Shown piece by piece: positions 8,749-18,593 of a stretch of 64,000 nt of DNA. Below the pieces are notes generated by a model that saw only the letters and a list, made by a program, of their open reading frames with translations, ran no database searches and had not been told where the DNA came from. Numbering within the stretch: position 1 is the stretch's first letter; each line of letters opens with the position of its first letter. The translations under genes were made by a program, and so were the position numbers. The stretch comes from Promethearchaeota archaeon (GTDB taxonomy: Archaea > Asgardarchaeota > Lokiarchaeia > Sigynarchaeales > SOKP01), in NCBI GenBank assembly GCA_019894875.1, contig JAGXNR010000001.1, positions 1 to 64,000 of the forward strand, given 5' to 3'.

Positions 8749-9675
8749 ATGCTTGAAATAAATCTCTCCGGATTAAAGTTAAAATCTCCTATTATTTTAG
8801 CCTCTGGAATTCTAGGTGTCTCTTATTCTTCAATGAAGAGGGTATTTGATGCCGGGATTGGTGCGGTAACTTCTAAATCAATCGGACCACGACCTAGAAA
8901 AGGTTTTAAAAACCCATCTATCTTAGAGATTTATCCCGGTACGTTTCTTAATGCAGTGGGTCTTGGAAATCCTGGAATTGATAATTTTTTACCTGAAATT
9001 AAAGAAATAAAATCCCTTCAAATCCCCTTAATAGTTAGCGTGTTTGGTGATACAAATGAATCTTATTTAAATGTTGCTACTAAAGCAGAAAAAGCAGGTG
9101 CTGACGCTATAGAGATTAATATTTCTTGTCCACATGCAGAGGTATCATCTATAGGAATAGACAGAGATTTAACTTATTCAGTTGTGAGTACACTCAAAGA
9201 GAAATTGAAAGTCCCACTTTTTGTTAAATTAAATCCCAATATTACTGATATCGGGGAGATCGCTCTAGCTGCTGAAAGTGGTGGTGCTGATGGAGTTGTT
9301 GCGATAAATACTTTAAGTGCTATGGTAATTGATATAAATACTAGGAGACCAATATTGGCTCATGGAAGTGGTGGCCTTTCTGGAAAAGCTATTCATCCGA
9401 TTGCTGTAAAAAAAGTATATGATTTATATAAAGTCTTAAAAATCCCAATAATTGGATGTGGTGGTATCTCTAGTTGGAAGGAGGTAGTTGAATTTATTTT
9501 AGCGGGTGCTTCTGCTGTTCAAATTGGAACAGCTCTTTATAAAGGAGTTGAAATTCTTACTGAAATAAATAATTCATTAACCAACTTTCTAGAAGAAAAT
9601 GGCTATAAATCCATATCTGAATTAATTGGATTAACCCATGAATTTAAAACCCAGGAGGTACCTGATTTTGACTGA
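8749..9675 (+). CDS. pyrD: Dihydroorotate dehydrogenase catalytic subunit (class 1B)
   Basis: 308 residues, standard for the 1B type. It oxidises dihydroorotate to orotate in pyrimidine synthesis with FMN. Visible signatures: PIILASGILG at the N-terminus, the KS motif TSKSIGPRPRKGFKNPS, the active-site region INISCPHAEV (catalytic Cys in NISCPH), VKLNPNITDI, AINTL, GGLSGKAIHPIAV and IIGCGGISSW for flavin phosphate binding. The partner subunit pyrK starts inside its last codons, so the two are translationally coupled. Confidence 0.95.
   Translation: MLEINLSGLKLKSPIILASGILGVSYSSMKRVFDAGIGAVTSKSIGPRPRKGFKNPSILEIYPGTFLNAVGLGNPGIDNFLPEIKEIKSLQIPLIVSVFGDTNESYLNVATKAEKAGADAIEINISCPHAEVSSIGIDRDLTYSVVSTLKEKLKVPLFVKLNPNITDIGEIALAAESGGADGVVAINTLSAMVIDINTRRPILAHGSGGLSGKAIHPIAVKKVYDLYKVLKIPIIGCGGISSWKEVVEFILAGASAVQIGTALYKGVEILTEINNSLTNFLEENGYKSISELIGLTHEFKTQEVPDFD
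9654..9659 (+). promoter_or_regulatory. Shine-Dalgarno site deciding the pyrK start
   Basis: GGAGGT lies inside the 3' end of pyrD, eight bases before TTG 9668. This makes TTG 9668 a better start for pyrK than the in-frame ATG at 9638, which would overlap pyrD by 38 bases. Confidence 0.7.
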
Positions 9676-10516
9676 AAACATCATAAGAACAGTTGTTATA
9701 ACAAATTCTATAGATGAATGTGAAGACATAAAAACTCTATCTTTCAATATGAAAAAGGAGAATACAAACTATATTCCACCAAAACCTGGGCAATTTGTTA
9801 TGATTTGGGTTCCTGGTGTTGATGAAATTCCTATGTCCATATCCGATTGTGATACAAATGGAAATTGGAGTATCACTGTAAAAAATATTGGTGAATGCAC
9901 CAATGCAATTTTTAACCTTAAACCAAGCGATTTTATTGGTGTTAGAGGACCTTTAGGTAACTGGTTTGAACTTCCAGAAGAAAAATCTAAAAATATTTTT
10001 TTAATTGGGGGAGGAATTGGTATGGCTCCTCTTCGGTTTCTTACCAAAGAGCTGTCTAAACGTAAAATTTCCTTTATTCTAATTCAAGGTGCAAAAGTCC
10101 AAAATGAATTAATTTTTACAACTCAATTTCAAATGTTAGACAAGAAATCTACCGATATTTTTTATTGCACTGAGGATGGGAGTTGTGGAACCAAAGGAGT
10201 TGTAACTGAGGCTTTTGAAAGAATTTTGGATACTTACTCAAAAAGGCTATTTTCAAACGCAATAGCTTATACATGTGGTCCTGAAAAAATGATCTATTCT
10301 ATCTATGAAATATGTGAACAAAGGAATATCGAACTCCATGCAAGTCTTGAGCGAATAATGAGATGTGGGTGTGGATTGTGCGGATTATGCGCAATTGACC
10401 CTTTAGGATTATTAGTTTGCAAAGACGGACCTGTTTTTAAATCTGAATCCTTAAAGAAGATGGAAGATTTTGGAAAATTTAGAAGAGATTTTACCGGTAG
10501 GAAAGTAAATTTGTAA
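9668..10516 (+). CDS. pyrK: Dihydroorotate dehydrogenase electron-transfer subunit
   Basis: About 282 residues from TTG 9668. It carries electrons from PyrD to an external acceptor through FAD and a [2Fe-2S] cluster. The FAD-binding part contains PMSISDCD and GPLGNWF; the nucleotide-binding domain contains LIGGGIGMAPLRFL; the C-terminal cluster motif is MRCGCGLCGLCAIDPLG followed by CKDGPVF, a typical PyrK ending. The gene overlaps the end of pyrD by 8 bp with a clear Shine-Dalgarno site. Confidence 0.93.
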   Translation: MTENIIRTVVITNSIDECEDIKTLSFNMKKENTNYIPPKPGQFVMIWVPGVDEIPMSISDCDTNGNWSITVKNIGECTNAIFNLKPSDFIGVRGPLGNWFELPEEKSKNIFLIGGGIGMAPLRFLTKELSKRKISFILIQGAKVQNELIFTTQFQMLDKKSTDIFYCTEDGSCGTKGVVTEAFERILDTYSKRLFSNAIAYTCGPEKMIYSIYEICEQRNIELHASLERIMRCGCGLCGLCAIDPLGLLVCKDGPVFKSESLKKMEDFGKFRRDFTGRKVNL

Positions 10517-10547
10517 AAACCTAATTATACATTGAATATTATTTGAA

Positions 10548-12173
10548 ATGGTAGATGCAAAATCTGATTTTCCTGAAGAAATTAAAAGAGTTTCAAGGGA
10601 AATAATCAAGTTCCTGATTGAGAATCCGCACATCTCTCGGAAAAAAATTACTAATATTAAAGGTAAAATAGGAAAAAAATATAACTTTAAAAAAGTTATA
10701 AAGAATGCCACAATCTTGGATTATGCAACTCCAGAGGAGAAAGAAATTATTCTTCCATTTCTCAAAAGAAGATCTACCAGAACCCTATCTGGTGTCTCTG
10801 TTATAGCTATAATGACAAAACCACTTCCATGTCCCGGAACTTGTATCTACTGTCCAGGACAGAGTTCACAACCCGGTGAAAAAGTAGCTCAATCTTACAC
10901 TGGTCGAGAACCAGCAGCCATGAGATCTATTCATAACAATTATGATCCTTATGAGCAAGTACAAAGTAGGATCAGAGATTTGGAAGTCATCGGTCATACT
11001 GTGGACAAGATTGAGCTTATTTGTATGGGTGGTACATTCTTATCCACTGATATCCAATATCAAAGAGCTTTCATTAAGGGTGCTCTTGAAGGAATTATTG
11101 AACAACGAGTTAATACTCTAGAGGAAGCTAAAAAGCTTGCTGAAACCTCTAAAAGAAGAGTTATAGGAATTACAATTGAAACAAGACCGGATTATTGTAA
11201 AGAAAATCATGTAGACAGAATGCTTAATTATGGGACAACCCGAGTTGAACTTGGTATACAAACCATCTATGACGATATTTATGATTTGGTTAAAAGAGGA
11301 CATAATTCAATTGACAGCATTGAAGCTATTAGAATAGCAAGAGATTCGGGCTTAAAAATTAACGCCCATATTATGCCCAACCTCCCGGGATCAGATTATT
11401 CAAAAGATATTGCATTATTTGATGAATTATATTCCAACCCAGATTACCGTCCCGACATGCTAAAGATTTATCCAACACTAGTAATTAATGGTACAGAATT
11501 ATATGAATGGTGGAAAAAAGGAAAGTACTCCCCGTATTCAGACGAAAAATTAATTGATCTAGTTGCAACTGTTAAAAAAAAACTTCCTCCTTATGTAAGA
11601 ATTCAAAGAATAATGAGGGATATCCCAGCTACTTTAATCGAAGCAGGATGTAAAAATAGCAATTTAAGGCAACTCGTACAAGAAAAGTTAAAAAATTCGG
11701 GAGGAAAATGTAATTGTATAAGATGTCGAGAATATGGTATAAGTACTAAAAACAGTGTTATTGATAAATCTGCCCTAAATGAAATCAAACTCTATAGACA
11801 AGATTATGAAGCTTCTATGGGGACTGAAGTCTTCCTCTCGTATGAAAATAAAAAGGAGGGATACTTGGTTGGTTATTTGCGTTTACGAAAACCCTCTAAA
11901 TGTGCTCATAGACCAGAATTAAACAATGGAAGGACTTTAGTGGTAAGAGAAATTAAAGTTGTAGGTGAATTGGTGCCGAGAGATATGAAACCAAAGTTTT
12001 CTCAAATCCAACATCGAGGATTTGGTAAACTATTAATGAAAAATGCTGAGAAAATTTCATTTGATGAATTTGATGCTGGAAAATTAGCGGTAATTAGCGG
12101 AATTGGAGCTCGGGATTGGTTTTATGAGTTAGGATATAAATTAGATGGAGTATATGTTTCTAAAACTCTTTAA
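10548..12173 (+). CDS. elp3: Elp3-type tRNA uridine-34 modification enzyme (radical SAM + acetyltransferase)
   Basis: 541 residues, the usual archaeal Elp3 length. It installs the carboxymethyl group at C5 of wobble uridine using AdoMet chemistry and acetyl-CoA. The radical-SAM cluster motif PLPCPGTCIYCPGQ lies near residue 95-108, followed by AMRSIHNNYDPYEQV and IELICMGGTFLS; the C-terminal GNAT domain includes LRKPS, IQHRGFGKLLMKNAEKIS and GIGARDWFYELGY. Archaeal Elp3 acts without the other Elongator subunits. It starts 31 bp after pyrK. Confidence 0.95.
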   Translation: MVDAKSDFPEEIKRVSREIIKFLIENPHISRKKITNIKGKIGKKYNFKKVIKNATILDYATPEEKEIILPFLKRRSTRTLSGVSVIAIMTKPLPCPGTCIYCPGQSSQPGEKVAQSYTGREPAAMRSIHNNYDPYEQVQSRIRDLEVIGHTVDKIELICMGGTFLSTDIQYQRAFIKGALEGIIEQRVNTLEEAKKLAETSKRRVIGITIETRPDYCKENHVDRMLNYGTTRVELGIQTIYDDIYDLVKRGHNSIDSIEAIRIARDSGLKINAHIMPNLPGSDYSKDIALFDELYSNPDYRPDMLKIYPTLVINGTELYEWWKKGKYSPYSDEKLIDLVATVKKKLPPYVRIQRIMRDIPATLIEAGCKNSNLRQLVQEKLKNSGGKCNCIRCREYGISTKNSVIDKSALNEIKLYRQDYEASMGTEVFLSYENKKEGYLVGYLRLRKPSKCAHRPELNNGRTLVVREIKVVGELVPRDMKPKFSQIQHRGFGKLLMKNAEKISFDEFDAGKLAVISGIGARDWFYELGYKLDGVYVSKTL

Positions 12174-12516
12174 AAATAATGATTAATACTGCTCATACTA
12201 TACATAAAAAAGAACTCATTTGAATATACCCCCTCCCCCTAATTTTCTTGGAACTGTATCCAAATTCTAATATGATACATTTACATTTAAATCATAATAT
12301 TAGGAATAAATAAATGTAAAATATGAAAAAGCTTATCATCTAGGAAATTTATGAAAAATAAAACAATTAAACTCTTTTTTTGGTAAAATTGTACTATTGA
12401 AAAGTAAAAGTGGGTTATGCTTTCTACTTTCATTTAAAAATTTTTGTTTTTTTATACTTTAATATATAATAAGTTTTATTATATAATTAAGTCAAAAACA
12501 TAGGAATGTTGAAAAA
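12174..12516. other. AT-rich intergenic region upstream of RHH-like gene
   Basis: About 340 bp with a C-run (ccccctcccccta near 12229-12241) after elp3 and a very AT-rich promoter-like zone (TTTAATATATAATAAG) about 40-60 bp before the ATG at 12517. No reading frame or RNA gene seen. Confidence 0.4.
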
Positions 12517-13587
12517 ATGTCATCATCAAAAAAGAAAACAGCTCAACAAACAATTTCTATAAGTCCTGGACTTAAAGATCGGATTGAAAAATATGTCACC
12601 GAAAACCAAAAGAAAAACCCGAAGGATAAAAGGTTTAGAAGTGTCTCCGCTTTTTACACTAATGTCTTGGAAAAAACTATGGATTGTTTTGATAAAGGAA
12701 AAACACTTGATGATTTTGAGAGTTTTGTTGATAGTGACGTGAAAGACTTTTTTGAAGGACTCTCTTTTAATGGCCTTATTCCTTACTACGAAAAGGCAAT
12801 TATATTGAATAGATACCAAAATACTAATCTTGAAAGAAATCCTTTTTTCTACTTCACACTAAGAAGGTTTTATACATCAAGAATGGATCCCTATGATATT
12901 AAGAGTATTAAAAAAATTTTCGATAGAGTTAGAACCTATATTCTTTCTAATAACCTTACTAAAGAATTCCGGTTAGATTTTTTCTCAGGAAAGGGTGAAA
13001 AGAACATAACTGCAGTTTTTGAACAAGTTGGGTTATATAAAAATTTGTCTTTTGAGAATTTTAAATTTACAGCTGGACTTTTTGGCTTATTAGGCGCAAA
13101 AATAACTAATTTTCTTTATTCCAGAGAAGATATTTATTGTAGATTTGACATGAAAATCACAGATTTATTTTATCGAAAAGAGCTTTTAAAAAGAGAAAGG
13201 ATCAAGCTGATGCAACATAATTTATCTCATATTCTAAATTATAATAGAATCGTAGAAGATAAAGACTATTTCCTATGGATGAAGATAGCGGAAGATAAGA
13301 ATGCTTTCATCTCGTTTACTAATGACGAAACTAAACAAGAATGGGTAAAGTTAATAGAAAGTGAAATTGAACAATTTGGGGATAAAGATGATTATCATCT
13401 TAACATATTACGGATTTTTGAGAGATTTCATTGGATCGAAATTGAAAATGAGAAAGAATTATTATTCCGAATTATCCTGGCCAAATCTAACAACCAAAAA
13501 GATATCGATTATTTATTGAAGAATCTTTCCAGAAAGTCAGATATTATAAAGATCAATGGTAAATATCAATTAAAAAAAAAGGAATGA
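12517..13587 (+). CDS. Unknown protein with N-terminal RHH-like region, tandem paralog 1
   Basis: 356 residues. Residues 1-60 read KKKTAQQTISISPGLKDRI followed by EKYV and RFRSVSAFYTNVLEK, which fits a ribbon-helix-helix DNA-binding fold (a beta strand TISIS then two helices) with an insertion between helices. The remaining 290 residues are mixed alpha/beta with no family I recognise; a segment around 170-210 (NLSFENFKFTAGLFGLLGAK) is the best conserved with its paralog at 13937. It is monocistronic, with its own AT-rich promoter region. Likely a lineage-specific regulator; this is inference. Confidence 0.7.
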   Translation: MSSSKKKTAQQTISISPGLKDRIEKYVTENQKKNPKDKRFRSVSAFYTNVLEKTMDCFDKGKTLDDFESFVDSDVKDFFEGLSFNGLIPYYEKAIILNRYQNTNLERNPFFYFTLRRFYTSRMDPYDIKSIKKIFDRVRTYILSNNLTKEFRLDFFSGKGEKNITAVFEQVGLYKNLSFENFKFTAGLFGLLGAKITNFLYSREDIYCRFDMKITDLFYRKELLKRERIKLMQHNLSHILNYNRIVEDKDYFLWMKIAEDKNAFISFTNDETKQEWVKLIESEIEQFGDKDDYHLNILRIFERFHWIEIENEKELLFRIILAKSNNQKDIDYLLKNLSRKSDIIKINGKYQLKKKE

Positions 13588-13936
13588 TAGGCTAAAAAGA
13601 TTAGATCTCGACCCTCAGTATCCCTATTTGTAAATTCCTAGCTTTTTACCTTTATTCACTTAAAGATTCCTGTCATCCCCTTGATTTTATGTCTAATTAA
13701 TATTCATGATCATGAATATTTAAAGTAATATATTAACCTTACAAATCAAAATTATTTAAAAATGCATACTAAAAAAAGAAATGTAAAGAAAATTAGAATA
13801 AATCCCTAATATTGGATAATATGTATTTTGTAAATTAAATAATATTAAAGATATTTTATATTTGGCTTATACGAATTAAAATTATGGTAGATTTTATCTA
13901 CTAAATATTTAAAAATAAAATTAACTTGTAATAATA
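13588..13936. other. Intergenic region between the tandem RHH-like paralogs
   Basis: About 350 bp, no gene seen. It contains a perfect 22-bp palindrome at 13699-13720 (listed separately) and an AT-rich promoter-like zone before the ATG at 13937. Confidence 0.5.
13699..13720. promoter_or_regulatory. Perfect 22-bp palindrome, candidate operator
   Basis: AATATTCATGA followed directly by its exact reverse complement, about 220 bp upstream of the second RHH-like gene. RHH regulators bind palindromes as dimers of dimers, so an operator for one of the flanking paralogs is plausible. No second copy of this palindrome was noticed before the first paralog. Confidence 0.5.
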
Positions 13937-15013
13937 ATGTCATCAAAGAAATTCCTTTCAACAAAAAAAACGGCACAACAAACCATTTCTATTAGTCCCG
14001 CGCTTAAAGATTGGATAAAACGGTATGTACATGTAAATTATAGTAAAAATCAGAAAGATGATCGATTCAAAAGTGTTTCAGCTTTCTATAATCATGTAAT
14101 GGAAAGGATTATGGTTCTATTTAAAAAAGGGAAGACTCTGGACGATCTTGAAAGAGTTGAAGATAAAAAAATTAAAGACTTTTTTGATCGGTTTACCTTT
14201 AAAGCCACCATCCCACTCTATGAAATGGTAATACAGGATCATAAATATTCCCCTTTTTCCTTCGAATTTAATACCCGTTTTTTACTATTGTATTTAGACA
14301 TATTCAAGAGTGAAGTCAAGTCACATAATTTTAAAGATGTCGATATATTTTTCGAAAAGATACGAAGTCGCTTTGCGAAAACCACTGTATCAAAAGATAT
14401 GAGACTAGAATTATCTTTAGGTAAGAATAAAGAACCTGCTAGAGCAACTTTAGAGTTTGTTGGAAAATACAAGAACCTTCATTTTGAAAATTGTAAGTTT
14501 TTTGCAGCAGTTTTTGCAATATTGGGTGTGCGTGTAACCGATTTTATTTATTCACCAGATGATTATTATTGTAGATTGGAACTCCTTGAAACAGATCTTT
14601 TGTTTAATAGTGAAGATCTGGCCAAGAAAGAGAGATTGAAATTAATAGAAGAGAATGTAGAATATATAATAAATTACAATAGGTTGCTTGATGATAAAGA
14701 CTTGTATTTGTGGATGAAACTCGCCGAGGATAATGAAGTTTTTGTATCCTTTAAAAATCAAGCCGTGTTTAATAAATGGATTAAAAATATCGAGGCCCAT
14801 TTACAGAAATTTGGGGAGAAGGAAGAATTTTTAGTAAAAATATTACAGTTCTTTAATAAGCTCCATTGGATTAGAATTGAGAATATTAAGAATCTTTCTT
14901 TTCGAATTGAGCAAGTAATAGAAGAAAATAAAGACCAAAAGAAATATTTATTTAATTATTTCTCTGAGACTTCAAAACTCTCTGAAGTTGAGGGAATCTA
15001 TTACTTGAAATAG
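13937..15013 (+). CDS. Unknown protein with N-terminal RHH-like region, tandem paralog 2
   Basis: 358 residues, colinear with the product of 12517-13587. Shared blocks: KKTAQQTISISP, LKDWI, FKSVSAFYNHVMERIM, KGKTLDDLE near the N-terminus, and NLHFENCKFFAAVFAILGV with FIYSPDDYYCRLEL in the middle. The C-terminal third (NRLLDDKDLYLWMKLAED) is also conserved. Same interpretation: a DNA-binding N-terminus with an unknown sensory or effector body, arising by tandem duplication. Confidence 0.7.
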   Translation: MSSKKFLSTKKTAQQTISISPALKDWIKRYVHVNYSKNQKDDRFKSVSAFYNHVMERIMVLFKKGKTLDDLERVEDKKIKDFFDRFTFKATIPLYEMVIQDHKYSPFSFEFNTRFLLLYLDIFKSEVKSHNFKDVDIFFEKIRSRFAKTTVSKDMRLELSLGKNKEPARATLEFVGKYKNLHFENCKFFAAVFAILGVRVTDFIYSPDDYYCRLELLETDLLFNSEDLAKKERLKLIEENVEYIINYNRLLDDKDLYLWMKLAEDNEVFVSFKNQAVFNKWIKNIEAHLQKFGEKEEFLVKILQFFNKLHWIRIENIKNLSFRIEQVIEENKDQKKYLFNYFSETSKLSEVEGIYYLK

Positions 15014-15185
15014 AATTTCTCCTGCGTATTACTTAAATTGAGAAAATATCGATTCATAATTATATTTGACATAATACCCAAACTTTTTTTGAAAATGATT
15101 ATAAAGTGTGTTACTTGATTAGTTATTGTGCTTTACATTCATTATATCTAAAATTCTTAAGATATTAATTAATATGTGATTTATT

Positions 15186-17099
15186 ATGGAAGGGTTTGAT
15201 TATGAAAAATTGGGGCTTAAATGCGGCTTAGAGATTCATCAGCAACTTAACACAGAAACTAAATTATTTTGTAGGTGTCCTACCAAGCTCCAAGGCACAA
15301 GAGAACCAGACTTTACGGTAAAACGGAATATGCGCCCCGTTCTCTCAGAAATGGGCGTGTACGATGAAGCTATGATTACAGAATACCAAAAAGGAATGGG
15401 AATAACATATGAAGGCTACAACGATGTAGTTTGTACCTATGAACTTGATGATACACCCCCATTTTCTTGCAACACTGATGCAAGAAGGGTAGCTCTACAA
15501 ATCGCATTGCTGCTTAATGCGAATATCATAGAAGAAATGCATGTTGTGAGAAAAAATTACCTAGATGGAAGTGTGCCAGGTGGATTTCAACGTACAATGA
15601 TCTTGGGTACAGATGGTTTCATCACTTTAGACAGAGGTAAAAAAATTCGAATAGAGATATTGAGTTTAGAAGAAGATGCCGCAAGAAAAATTAAGACCGA
15701 GGGAAAAATTAACTTTTTCAGATTAGATCGTCTTGGAATTCCATTGATAGAGGTTACTACTAAACCTGATATAAATACTCCTGAAGAATGTCGAGAAGCT
15801 GCTGAAAGAATCGGATTACTATTATGGTCAACAAAAGTAAAAAAGATTCTCGGTTCCATTCGACAAGATATCAATGTAAGTATTAAATACGGGACAAGAG
15901 TCGAAATAAAGGGAGTTCAAAAACTAGAATGGATACCAATTTTAATAAATCACGAAATTTCACGACAGTTAAAACTCTTTGGAATTAAGGAAGAACTTGA
16001 GAATAGAAAGTTAGAGGAAATAAACCTTAATACCTCCCCCATAGATTTAACTCAAGAATTAACAAAAACAAAATCTAAGTTTATTGCCCAAGGTATTCAA
16101 TCAGGAAAGAAAATCTACGGAATTACCTTCAGTGGATTCAAGGGCATATTTGGTAAAGAATTAATAGAGGATTATAGATTTGGTACGGAAGTTAGCAGTA
16201 AAGTAAAATTAATATCTGGTCTAAAAGGAATAATTCATTCTGATGAGGATTTAACTAAATATAATCTATCTAATGATGATATTAAGAAAATCAAAGAAAA
16301 ACTAGATTTCAACAAAGAAGATTGTTTTGTATTAGTTTTAGGCTCCATGAAAGAAGTGAAAAAAGCCATGGATATCATTATAAAACGAGTAAAATATGCC
16401 TTTAAGGGTGTTCCTCCTGAAACTAGAAAAGCCCTTGAAAATGGAAATACAGAATTTCTAAGAGAACTGCACGGGGGTGCAAGGTTGTATCCCGACACTG
16501 ATACAAAGGCAATTTTCAATTCTGAAGAAGATATTACTGAGATAAAAAAGAATCTCCCAGAATATCCATGGGTTGTTATTAAGCAGTATTCAAAGAAATA
16601 TAAAACTGAAGAAAGGTTGGTAAAAGATCTTATTTTTACTGGAAGACTAAAACTGTTTGATGAATTGATAAAATTATATCCTGATAATTCATCGTTGATC
16701 CTCACAACTTTATTAGAAACTACAATTGCTCTCAGAAGAGAGGGGAAAAACATTGATAACATAGCTGATGATGATTTCTTTGAAATTTTTACGCTTTTGA
16801 AAAAAGGGGAAATTAGTAAAGAGGCAATTGAAGAAATTATGAGCCTTAAGGCAGATTCTACAGAGCTTTCTATTAATCAGATAAGAAAGAAGTTAAAAAT
16901 CGAAAGCATCTCTATAGCTGATCTTCAAAAATTAATTATTGAGATTGTAAATACTAATTCTAATATGATAAAAGAAAAGGGAATTAGAGCAAAAGGACCA
17001 TTAATGGGAGAAGTTATGAAAAAAGTGCGAGGAAAAATAGATGGCGCCATTGTTTCTAAGGAATTAGATAATGCTATAAAAGCAAAAATAGGGAGTTGA
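15186..17099 (+). CDS. gatE: Glutamyl-tRNA(Gln) amidotransferase subunit E
   Basis: 637 residues, typical for GatE. With GatD it converts Glu-tRNA(Gln) to Gln-tRNA(Gln), the archaeal-specific route. The GatB/E cradle signatures are clear: YEKLGLKCGLEIHQQLNT, YELDDTPPF, MHVVRKNYLDGSVPGGFQRT, LEEDAARKI, GIPLIEVTTKPDI and SIRQDINVS. The archaeal AspRS-like insertion follows (about 290-430), then the C-terminal helical/YqeY-like tail (REGKNIDNIADDDFFEI). It is followed directly by gatD. Confidence 0.96.
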   Translation: MEGFDYEKLGLKCGLEIHQQLNTETKLFCRCPTKLQGTREPDFTVKRNMRPVLSEMGVYDEAMITEYQKGMGITYEGYNDVVCTYELDDTPPFSCNTDARRVALQIALLLNANIIEEMHVVRKNYLDGSVPGGFQRTMILGTDGFITLDRGKKIRIEILSLEEDAARKIKTEGKINFFRLDRLGIPLIEVTTKPDINTPEECREAAERIGLLLWSTKVKKILGSIRQDINVSIKYGTRVEIKGVQKLEWIPILINHEISRQLKLFGIKEELENRKLEEINLNTSPIDLTQELTKTKSKFIAQGIQSGKKIYGITFSGFKGIFGKELIEDYRFGTEVSSKVKLISGLKGIIHSDEDLTKYNLSNDDIKKIKEKLDFNKEDCFVLVLGSMKEVKKAMDIIIKRVKYAFKGVPPETRKALENGNTEFLRELHGGARLYPDTDTKAIFNSEEDITEIKKNLPEYPWVVIKQYSKKYKTEERLVKDLIFTGRLKLFDELIKLYPDNSSLILTTLLETTIALRREGKNIDNIADDDFFEIFTLLKKGEISKEAIEEIMSLKADSTELSINQIRKKLKIESISIADLQKLIIEIVNTNSNMIKEKGIRAKGPLMGEVMKKVRGKIDGAIVSKELDNAIKAKIGS

Positions 17100-17104
17100 A
17101 AAAG

Positions 17105-18463
17105 ATGAGTGAAAAATTAAAGGGATATAAAGGAGAAGGAAGAGAGCTTTTAGAAAAGTATAAAATAACCATCTGGGACATTATTCAGATTACTACTGCA
17201 AAAACCAATTATGAAGGCATAATTTTACCCCGAAGTGAATATTCTGCTCCTAATTACATAAATCTTAAGTTAAAAAACAATTATAATGTAGGAATTAAAG
17301 TTTCTGAGATTCAAGAAATAAAAAAGATTGGAAAAAGAGAAGCTTCATATAAAATCCCTGAAAAAAAATTTCCAAAAAATAAAGATCTTCCTAATGTAAC
17401 ACTATTAGGAACTGGGGGAACTGTTGCTTCAAGATTAGATTACACCACTGGAGCAGTAATCCCATCCTTTACGCCAGGAGAATTATTTAGTGCTGTTCCA
17501 GAATTAGCTGAAATATGTAATCTTGAATGTGAAATGGTATTTGAAATCTTATCAGAGAATATGAAACACGATTATTGGCAGAAATTAGCGAAAAAAATCG
17601 AACAGGCAGCCAATTCTGGGGTTGATGGGATTATGATAGGCCATGGTACAGATACAATGTCTTTTACAAGCGCAGCATTGTCATTTATGCTCAAGGACTT
17701 ATCAATACCCGTAGTGTTGGTTGGGAGTCAAAGAAGCTCTGATAGACCTTCCTCCGACGCGGCATTAAATCTAATCAACGCAGCTATCGTTGGTCGCTCT
17801 GATTTGGCTGAAGTAGTTGTTTCAATGATGGGATCTTCTTCTCACGACTATGCTTTAATTCATCGAGGAACGCTTGTAAGAAAAATGCATTCATCTGTCA
17901 GAGACACATTTAGAACAATAGATAGTATCCCATTAGGAATGGTGAGGAATAGAGAAATTAAAATGTTTACCCAAGATTATAAAAAAAGATCAAAATCAGA
18001 AACAAAAGCAATTACTAAGTTCGAAAACAAAATCACTCTAATCTATTCATACCCTGAGATTAATAATGAAATAATCGATTTCTATATTGATAAAGGATAT
18101 AAAGGGATTGTCTTAGCAGGAACTGGATTAGGACATGTACCTACTACCCTTTATGACTCGATTGAAAGAGCAATACAGGAAGAAATAACCATTCTCATGA
18201 CAACTCAAACTCTGCACGGATTTGTAGGAATGAATGTATATTCTACAGGAAGAGAATTGCAAAATATGGGTGTTATCCCTTGTAGGAATCTACTACCGGA
18301 AGTTGGTTTTGTTAAATTAGGTTGGGTATTAGGCCAGACAAATAATCCCGAAGAAATTCGCAAGCTAATTCTCCAAAATATCGCAGGTGAATTTATAGAT
18401 AGAGAACTACCAATTGCTTTTAATTATAACATCGATGATCTTCTTAAAAAAAAAAAATTATAA
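17105..18463 (+). CDS. gatD: Glutamyl-tRNA(Gln) amidotransferase subunit D
   Basis: About 452 residues. GatD is the asparaginase-like subunit that supplies ammonia to GatE. The N-terminal small domain precedes the L-asparaginase fold with both catalytic threonine motifs: LLGTGGTVASRLDYTTGAV and IGHGTDTMSFTSAALS, plus PVVLVGSQRSSDRPSSDAAL. I chose ATG 17105, which has GGGAG about 11 bases upstream, rather than TTG 17096, which overlaps the gatE stop. gatE-gatD form a tight operon. Confidence 0.95.
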   Translation: MSEKLKGYKGEGRELLEKYKITIWDIIQITTAKTNYEGIILPRSEYSAPNYINLKLKNNYNVGIKVSEIQEIKKIGKREASYKIPEKKFPKNKDLPNVTLLGTGGTVASRLDYTTGAVIPSFTPGELFSAVPELAEICNLECEMVFEILSENMKHDYWQKLAKKIEQAANSGVDGIMIGHGTDTMSFTSAALSFMLKDLSIPVVLVGSQRSSDRPSSDAALNLINAAIVGRSDLAEVVVSMMGSSSHDYALIHRGTLVRKMHSSVRDTFRTIDSIPLGMVRNREIKMFTQDYKKRSKSETKAITKFENKITLIYSYPEINNEIIDFYIDKGYKGIVLAGTGLGHVPTTLYDSIERAIQEEITILMTTQTLHGFVGMNVYSTGRELQNMGVIPCRNLLPEVGFVKLGWVLGQTNNPEEIRKLILQNIAGEFIDRELPIAFNYNIDDLLKKKKL

Positions 18464-18535
18464 AATCTCTTCCCCGAAAGAATACCGCAATAAAATTCAT
18501 TCCTTATATTTTACCTCGAATCTTGGCGAAAATGA

Positions 18536-18549
18536 TAAAAAATTTATAG
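18536..18549 (+). promoter_or_regulatory. TATA-box-like element upstream of rpl2
   Basis: AAAAAATTTATAG about 45-58 bp upstream of the rpl2 ATG matches an archaeal TATA box preceded by A-rich BRE-like bases. The distance would give a short leader. No experimental support is available. Confidence 0.4.
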
Positions 18550-18593
18550 TTGAAATAATTTAAATTCATATCCACAAATTATAGTGAAGTTTT

